The notes under the pieces: model-generated | The model's input: the letters and a program-made list of their open reading frames with translations, nothing else | Told to the model about the DNA's origin: nothing | The model's database searches: none | Part shown: in pieces, positions 57,981-64,000 of the stretch | How positions within the stretch are numbered: position 1 is the first letter of the stretch | Layout of the letters: each line of letters begins with the position of its first letter | Assembly (NCBI GenBank): GCA_029204225.1 | Contig: CM055103.1 | Span: 21,144,709 to 21,208,708, forward strand | Direction of reading: 5' to 3' | From: Diphasiastrum complanatum | Lineage: Eukaryota > Streptophyta > Lycopodiopsida > Lycopodiales > Lycopodiaceae | DNA length: 64,000 bases | Translations under genes and position numbers: made by a program

Positions 57981-58184
57981 AAACGCGCCAAAATGTTGGC
58001 CTTTTGTTTGGTTTGGGATTTAGGGTACCAGAAGGAGGATATCAAAGATACTGTCGAGCAAGATTCTGATAATGATGAGGAGTACAAGCCTTCAGTGCGC
58101 CAAACAAAAAGTTCTAGCTCTTCCATAAGTCTGAAGTGTGACAGAAGTATTGAAGTTGCTTGGTATATGACAAGGACGGTGTGA
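57981..58184 (+). pseudogene. Captured-looking coding segment, left arm
   Basis: MLAFCLVWDLGYQKEDIKDT, EQDSDNDEEYKPSVRQ, SSSISLKCDRS. Acidic; no domain recognised. A mate lies inverted in the right arm, and a further segment continues at 58226-58513. Confidence 0.4.
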
Positions 58185-58876
58185 CTGAAAGTCAGCTAAA
58201 GCATGTTTTGCAATAAGAACACAGTTTGAAAGGAAGTTTTATGGGCTTCAATACCCATTTCCTGAACTCAGACACCCAAGGAAACAGCATATATCAGACA
58301 ATGATCAATACCCTTTCATCTGGATGTTTGGCCAAGAAGCTTTTCAAGAAAGCAAAAGTCAAAAATGTGTCTTTCCAGTGCATGGAGATGGTAGAAGTGG
58401 TTCTGATGCCAGTACGTGTTCCCAGATTTTACCACATCATCAATTGCTCCGTCTTGGACTCCACGTCAAACTTTTCTGGTGAGCCTCCAGAGACAGCACC
58501 CACTGGTTTCTGATCCACTGATCAAAAACCAGCTGGTGTTTTCTCTGAAGGCTCACCAAAAACGTTTGGCGTGGAGTCGAAAACGGAGCAATTAATGGCG
58601 TGGTAAAATCCAGGAGTATGTGGAGGCGACACAACCACTCCTTTCGTCTGCATGCCCTGGACGAACCTTTTTGGCCATTGCTTTCTTGCAAGGCTTCCTG
58701 GCAAAATATCCACCCAGAAAGGGTACTGAACATTGCCTGATATATACTGCTTCGTTGGGTGTCTGAGTTCAGGAGATGGGCAGTGAAGCCAAAACCTAAA
58801 TCATAAAACAGTATAAAGCCAACATAACTACTCAAACTCTGTACAGATTGAAAAATCCGCTCTAACTGGCTTTCAT

Positions 58877-59128
58877 TTACACCATCCCCGTCGGTAACCA
58901 AGCAGCTTCAGTACGTTTGTCGCACTCGCCAGTTATGGAAGAGATCGAACTTTCTTCCTGGCTAACTGAAGGCTTGTACTCTTCATCATCAGAAGAATCT
59001 TGCTCAACAGTGTATTTGATGTCCTTCTTTTCGCCATTTGTTTGGTAGCCCTTGGCCCTAAAGCATACGATAGGTCCACACTTTTGCGCGTTTTGATGGG
59101 CTTGTGTGGTGTGCGTCCTCAATTCCAT
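58877..59128 (-). pseudogene. Captured-looking coding segment, right arm
   Basis: Reads CFRAKGYQTNGEKKDIKYTV, EQDSSDDEEYKPSVSQEESS, ISSITGECDKRTEAAWLP. Differences from the left arm are often conservative in the acidic block. Function unknown. Confidence 0.4.
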
Positions 59129-59283
59129 GGCTTGATGAAAACAACTGTGGAAAAACTATTGTTCACAATTTTGAACTCCAGAAGTTAATGGACACCAGAA
59201 GAGTGAATGGTCAGCAGAACTATGCCATTCACTACAGGGGACCACATCACCGACCATCCTGCAAGAGGTATAGCTACCTCTAT

Positions 59284-59830
59284 CAAGACAGGCCTACACA
59301 ATACTCTGTCTTATATGATGTGATCGGTTTCCCCCCGGATGAACTTCAACAGCTTACTAATTACTTATGCAAAACTGTTTCATTCACTACAGGGAACCAC
59401 AAGACCTACACAGTACTATGTCTTATATGATGTGAGCGGTTTCCCCCTGGATGAACTTCAACAGCTTATTGACTACTTATGCAAAACTGTTTCATTCACT
59501 ACAGGGAACCATGAGACCTACACAGTACTTTGTCTTATATGAAGTGATCGGTTTCTCCCGGATGAACTTCAACAGCTTACTAACTACTTATGCAAAACTG
59601 TTTCATTCACTATAGGGAACCATGAGACCTACACAGTACTCTGTCTTATATGATGTGATCGGTTGAACTTCAACAACTTACTAATTACTTATGCAAAATT
59701 GTTTCATTCACTACAGGGAACCATGAGACCTACACAGTACTATGTCTTATATGATGTGATCGGTTTACCCCTGGATGAACTTCAACAGCTTACTAGTTAC
59801 TTATGCAAAACTGTTTCATTCACTACAGGC
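59284..59830 (+). repeat. Five tandem repeats of about 112 bp
   Basis: CATTCACTACAGGG ends successive units at 59381, 59493, 59604, 59705 and 59817 (spacing 112, 111, 101, 112; the fourth has an internal deletion). Units share CTTATATGATGTGATCGGTT and GATGAACTTCAACAGCTTAC. The unit end equals the terminus of the fold-back element at 57821-59243. Confidence 0.92.
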
Positions 59831-60552
59831 CGTCCGTCCGTTCCTCGTCCTGTCTACTCCCACAGGTTCCTGGCGAGGTTGTCGGTTGGCCGAAACGGAC
59901 GGCACCCGAAACGGATCCTGTTTGGAGAAACTGGGCCGTCGGACGGAGAGCTGCAAAACTAGTCCATTTCACGTGACCTGATTGCGTTTATGTCCCGTCG
60001 AACGGCCATTTTGACCGAACGACACCCGAATCAAGCTAGGCTCAGTCCCTTGAGATCTTATCGGGATCACGAATCGTTGGACTGTATTCCCTGACCATTT
60101 TGTCGATTTCGAATGTTTTCAGGTCCCATCCCGGCAAAGTTTCCCTCAAGCCCTGTTTGACTTCGAACTTCGGAAGGACGTACTGGGCCTGCCGTCCGTC
60201 CGGTCCTCGTCCCGTCTGCTCCCACAGGTTCCTATCGAGGTTGTCCGCTGGCCGAAACAGAGGACACCTGCAACGGATCCCGTTTGGAGAAATGGGACCG
60301 TCGGACGGAAAGCTGCAAAACTATTCCATTTCGCTTGACCTAATTGCGTTTTTGTCCCGTCGAAGGGCCATTTTGACCGAACGACACCCGAATCGGGCCA
60401 GGCTCGGTCGTTTGAGTTCGTATCGGGATCACGAATCCGTGGACTGTATTCCTGGGCCATTTTGTCGATTCCAAATGTTGTCAGGTCCTGTCCCTCGCGA
60501 AGTGTCCTTGAAGCCCTGTTCAACGTCGAACTTCGGACGGACGTTCTGGGTT
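59829..60552 (+). repeat. Satellite-like dimer, unit about 362 bp
   Basis: GCCGTCCGTCCG starts at 59829 and 60191, and the copies are collinear (AGCTGCAAAACTA.TCCATTT, TTTTGACCGAACGACACCCG, ATCGGGATCACGAATC, ATTTTGTCGATT, AACTTCGGA.GGACGT). GC- and CpG-rich, unlike its surroundings. A few remnants of open frame exist on both strands but differ between units. Confidence 0.9.
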
Positions 60553-62980
60553 CTTCATCGGTCTTGCATTAATTGGCAACCACTCGAGTGAGTACCGACC
60601 TTGTAGAGAAAATGCGAAAACTGGTTGGATGAATGAGATTAGACAACATACCTGTGAAAGGACTCGGAGCGCGAGCGTCCTCAAGTCTGGCTGTCCAGCG
60701 TCGTAGCTCTCCCACCATGATACAGGCAAGAGTCTGTTCTCTCGGACACGTGCAAGGTCCTCGCCGAACAGCCCCAGAGAGTGCCTGCAGTTGATCAGCG
60801 ATGTGCATGAGTACATCTTGAGCCCGCGCAGGGAAATTGAACGAACGACAACGTACGACAAAGCAAGAGTTTACCTGTAACTGAGCCTCTGCACCTCGAG
60901 CCTGCTGCGGATACCAGTGTCGCTACTGAGGAGGCGGATGTATGCGAGAACCAGTCCGCACGCAGCTCTGCATCGTCGTACAACTCGCTCTGAAACAGCG
61001 GATGCAGTATGTGGGCCACACTGTGAATGGGCCAGTGAAACTTATCCCATCGTCGATGCCACAAGCGCCTGACAGGCTACATACCTGTGGACCAAACCAC
61101 GTGGAGGCAACAGTTACATACCATCGTGTTGCGGCAGCAAGACGAAACAGAGTGCGAAATGGAAGTAAGGATGGTGAGACTGAAAAAAGTTATACCTGGC
61201 AGGGTCCAGCTCAAAACGCTGGAGAGACTCGCCTATGCGGTCCATGAACTCGTAAATGAGGCCCATCGTGCACCCCTCGCGATCAACAAGCCTCAGAAGA
61301 GACTAGATGGGGCGCATGATGTCCATCAGCTGCTGCATATCCACCCAGAAAGGCTCCATGAAGAGGATGTCGTGGAAGGCCAAGCCCTCTGGGGCCGTGG
61401 ACAGGTCCATGGCGGTGAACTCTGCCGAAGTAGCCATGTGCCGCAAATCACCCTTGAGCTTGTGTAGCCGCTCAAGTATGATGAACTGGTAGGCGAAGCG
61501 GGTGCGAGCGGGCTTCTTCAAGTCGAGCCTGCATTGACAAACGGAATGAGAGGCACACATGAAACGAGGAAAAAAAAAGAAGCACCTTAAACGAGCCAAA
61601 AAATAAATACCATATTACCTGCTGAATGTGCGGAAAAGGGCAGTTATGCGGCGCTTGCGTGTGACGAAGTCCACAACCACAAGTGCCCTCGTGAGAATCT
61701 CACTGACCCAAGGCAAGCGCCCGATGGAATGCAGGAGGAGGTCCAGTGAGTGTGCAGCACATGGAGTCCACACAATGGAGGGGTACTCTGCCATAAGAAG
61801 CTCCCCCATACCGCGGCAGTTGGACGCATTGTCCGTCACAACCTTTCGAGGTACGTTCACACGATCAGTTCACAGCTTGGAAACACATTGCAATTAATTG
61901 AAAACCACGCAAAACTTCTGTATCAACATTAAGCAGTAAATGACGAAGCAACTAATGAAAAAAATTGTACCTGGACAACGCGCTGTGGCCCGACCTCCTC
62001 TATCGCTACGCGATGATGCCGTAAATGTACTCGGCCGAGTGCACTCTCCCTGCCTCGGAGGCGTCGATGCTGCGCAGGAACATGGAACCGTAACAACTAG
62101 AAACAATCACGTTGATGAGTGGACGTCTACGACGATCAGTCCACCCATCAGCCATGATGGAACAGCCGTATCTATCCCAAGCCTCCTGCAGTGCGGCTAG
62201 TCTCTCTCTGATGGATGCAACCCGCTCCTGGAGCAAAGGGCCGCGTAGTGCGTCGGCTGTGGGTGGTGTGTAGCTGGGCCCGCAGAGTGCAACTTTCGAG
62301 ATAGCCTCTCGAAAGATGCGGGATGATGCCATGATAAAGGGGAGGTTCAGGTCATAGAACATCTGTGCTATGGTCTTGGTGGCCTCTCTGTGCTGCCCCT
62401 CTCTGAAACATCCCGACATGGACATCTGTCTGGTGCCTTGGGATGTGGATAGCTGGGAGGATGTGGATGGACGATGCGGATCTGGAGGTGGTGGCATAGG
62501 TGCAGGTGCGGAAGCGGAGGATGTGGACGGGCCGCGCAGATTTGACAGTGATGGCAGAGGCGTAGGTGCAGCAGTGGAGGCTGTGGATCCATGGGGAGTA
62601 CTGGCGGAGGGGGTACGGGTGGTTGTGGCGGAGGCGGAGGCGGGTGCGGATGCGACGGTGGGGGAGGTGGCGCTGGGTGTACCAGTGGCAGGGGCGGTGG
62701 CAGTGGATGCACCAGTGGAAATAGAGTCTGCAGCATCTGTGGATGGCTCGCCGGGCTCAGCAACTGGCTCATAATGTGTCGAGAATGCGAGCCCTCTCCG
62801 CAGCGGGGATGACCATACAAACGCCGATCCCGTAGCGTCCCCCCGTGGGTCGGACTCGCAACCCCCCCAGATGTGCTCGAACCCGAGAGGCGTTCCCTGT
62901 GAACTGCTTTCGACAAAAAGAGCAACGCCACTTTTTGTCGGGCAACAACTCCACCTCATCCCAAATGGGACGAGCGGCCA

Positions 62981-62981
<1 letters not shown>
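60553..62981 (-). pseudogene. hAT transposase (B) with BED finger, spliced and frameshifted
   Basis: Starts at 62981, MAARPIWDEVELLPDKKWRC, with a BED-type finger CSFCRKQFTGNASRVRAHLG for DNA binding. A frameshift leads into a long Ser/Thr/Ala/Pro linker, then REATKTIAQMFYDLNLPFIM, YGCSIMADGWTDRRRRPLIN (first Asp), an exon ending EEVGPQRVVQ (61971), and after an intron VVTDNASNCRGMGELLMAEY (second Asp) and FVTRKRRITALFRTFSR. Further exons give LDLKKPARTRFAYQFIILER, GCTMGLIYEFMDRIGESL, WHRRWDKFHWPIHSVAHILH and PVSWWESYDA...LRTLALR. The C-E-R-N-W end is not found, so the 3' part is lost or lies past the satellite. A close relative of transposase A and the parent type of 39655-40443. Confidence 0.82.

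Positions 62982-62982
<1 letters not shown>

Positions 62983-63044
<62 letters not shown>
62983..63044 (-). repeat. (GA)n directly before the hAT-B start codon
   Basis: (CT)n on the plus strand, ending one base before the CAT that is the transposase ATG on the minus strand, so it forms the end of the 5' UTR. Confidence 0.9.
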
Positions 63045-63047
<3 letters not shown>

Positions 63048-63084
63048 CACACACACAGAAGCACGCAAATCTAATATCTCTCTC

Positions 63085-63150
63085 ACCCTAAACCCTAAAC
63101 CCTAAACCCTAAACCCCAAACCCAAGCACCCTAAACCCTAAATCCTAAAC
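63085..63150 (-). repeat. Interstitial telomere-like repeat
   Basis: Four perfect CCCTAAA units followed by variants CCCCAAA, CCCTAAA and TCCTAAA: the plant-type TTTAGGG telomere repeat in inverse orientation. Confidence 0.9.
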
Positions 63151-63159
63151 TCACACACA

Positions 63160-63360
63160 CACACCATGTCTCGTACACGCGCGCACACACACAAATCCTC
63201 TCTCTCTATCCCTCACAATCTCTGTCTCTGCCTCTCTCTCTCACACACAAATCCCCACACACACATCTGTATGCACACAAATCAACAATATCCACACACA
63301 CACATAAATTACCACACACACACACACACACAACTCATCACACACACACACTAACACCAT

Positions 63361-63424
<64 letters not shown>
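63160..63424 (+). repeat. (CA)n and (CT)n microsatellites
   Basis: Scattered CACACA runs to 63355, then a pure (CT)n at 63363-63424. Confidence 0.9.
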
Positions 63425-63426
<2 letters not shown>

Positions 63427-63534
63427 GCCTCTCCCTCACTCACTCTCTCTCTCTCCCTCTCCCGCCCTCTTTCTCTCCTCTCGGGCTTCTGGAGAACAGT
63501 CCGCAATGCCCGCGCCTTTTGTTTTTTTTTTTTT

Positions 63535-63710
63535 TAAAAACGCGTCCGGGGCCTGGACGCGTTCTGGGCCCCGGCCCGTCCGCATCCGGACGCTGGACGT
63601 GTCCAAAGGACGCGTTCAGCCAAAAAAAATAAAAAAAAGGGACGCGTCCGACCCCGCATCCGGGGGTTGAATGGGTCCGGGTCCAGGCGTCGGACGCGGA
63701 CGCGGGCATT
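63535..63710. repeat. GC-rich ACGCGTCC/GGACGCG repeat
   Basis: At least eight GGACGCG or CGCGTCC words in 175 bases, embedded in runs of A or T; equivalent to 44045-44148. Confidence 0.65.
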
Positions 63711-63729
63711 CAGGCCCCAAACCCTCATG

Positions 63730-63733
<4 letters not shown>

Positions 63734-63773
<40 letters not shown>
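63734..63773 (+). repeat. (AT)n, about 40 bp
   Basis: Pure AT dinucleotides, immediately left of a CATAG element end. Confidence 0.92.
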
Positions 63774-63775
<2 letters not shown>

Positions 63776-64000
63776 TAGATCCAGCGGTACCAGGATCCGC
63801 AGATCCCGGTACCGCGGATCCATACTGATCCGCGGTACCATTATATATAATTTTTTTTTTAATATTTTTTTTAAATTTAATAAAAAAAAAATTAAGTGGG
63901 CAATATGGGTGTATCAGCTTGAAGCTATTGACGAGAGCAGTGCATTTATGCAGGTTGCCGGTTCTGACGAGAGCGAACAGCAAAAGGACCAAGGGGATGC
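63774..64000 (+). mobile_element. Left end of another CATAG/GGTACC element, running off the window
   Basis: CATAGATCCAGCGGTACC with three GGTACC and several GGATCC palindromes, then A/T runs. Same layout and orientation as the left end of hAT A at 44171, but the inner sequence differs. Confidence 0.55.

Larger units (their letters stand above)
57821..59243. mobile_element. 1.4-kb fold-back element (two inverted ~700-bp arms)
   Basis: Left end GGTTCCCTGTAGTGAATGG, right end CCATTCACTACAGGGGACC. Everything between is two inverted, diverged copies meeting near 58516. Both arms carry the same short coding-like segments: left EDIKDTVEQDSDNDEEYKPS / FLNSDTQGNSIYQTM / PRFYHIINCSVLDSTSN; right KDIKYTVEQDSSDDEEYKPS / LLNSDTQRSSIYQAM / PGFYHAINCSVFDSTPN. 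The protein is not recognised. An RNA of it would form a long hairpin. Target-site duplication not seen. Confidence 0.75.

Noticed and set aside
62368-62931. Pro/His-rich 187-residue frame on the minus strand and a Gly/Val-rich frame on the plus strand
   Set aside because: Alternative frames of the low-complexity Ser/Thr/Pro linker of hAT-B transposase.

Overview
The window is repeat-dominated nuclear DNA of a land plant. The evidence is two spliced host-gene fragments with plant-like introns, interstitial (TTTAGGG)n telomere repeats, Ty1-copia elements primed by initiator-Met tRNA (TGGTATCAGAGC sites), chromodomain-type Ty3-gypsy elements, several LINEs, and hAT and CACTA-like DNA transposons. 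Species was not determined. A LINE ORF1 built as coiled coil plus RNA-binding domain and very abundant (GA/CT)n tracts would fit a fern, lycophyte or gymnosperm, but that is inference.

Host genes. On the minus strand at 1964-2195 are the first two coding exons of a Pelota/Dom34 (no-go mRNA decay factor) gene; its remaining exons would lie left of the window, across a LINE in intron 2. At 37224-38421 (minus) are the last two exons of an unrecognised membrane protein with phase-compatible splice sites; a copia LTR lies just upstream.

Region by region. 1-883: LINE ORF1 remnant ending in (CT)n. 2950-8756: nested stack, in which a LINE ORF2 is hit by a gypsy LTR fragment and by a copia element (4881-8535), which itself carries a gypsy solo LTR (TSD AAAGC) and a second gypsy end. 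8757-21049: decayed gypsy, copia and possible CACTA material, including one gypsy LTR broken into complementary halves by a ~2.2-kb inversion. 21050-36665: microsatellites, a minus-strand copia gag-pol with 5' LTR and PBS, a solo LTR nested in a solo LTR, gypsy integrase, copia RNase H plus 3' LTR, and small copia LTRs with PBS. 38651-43500: copia LTR, hAT fragment, LINE ORF1/endonuclease, and a copy of a hAT arm. 44171-49832: a 5.7-kb hAT element with long terminal inverted arms rich in GGTACC palindromes, a spliced but frameshifted transposase with a Pro-rich and AT-hook tail, and a separate small charged ORF in the arms. 49881-56385: largely unrecognised DNA, a copia integrase split by a ~500-bp CGTTTCCC-rich MITE, a gypsy integrase with 3' LTR, and a solo LTR (TSD TGTAC). 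56386-60552: LINE reverse transcriptase, a 1.4-kb fold-back element, a ~112-bp tandem array and a ~362-bp satellite dimer. 60553-62981: a second hAT transposase (minus). 63044-64000: telomere-like repeat, microsatellites, GACGCG-rich DNA and the left end of another GGTACC-type element.

The most novel-looking signal is the recurring small ORF beginning MAERIPPKPEGE (called 'arm ORF' here). It occurs full length at 42791-43156, nearly full at 49016-49336, as an N-terminal stub at 44715 and as a C-terminal fragment at 57735-57812, always in or beside hAT-type inverted-repeat DNA. Almost every transposon gene shown is broken, so the window is a fossil record rather than a set of cooperating genes.
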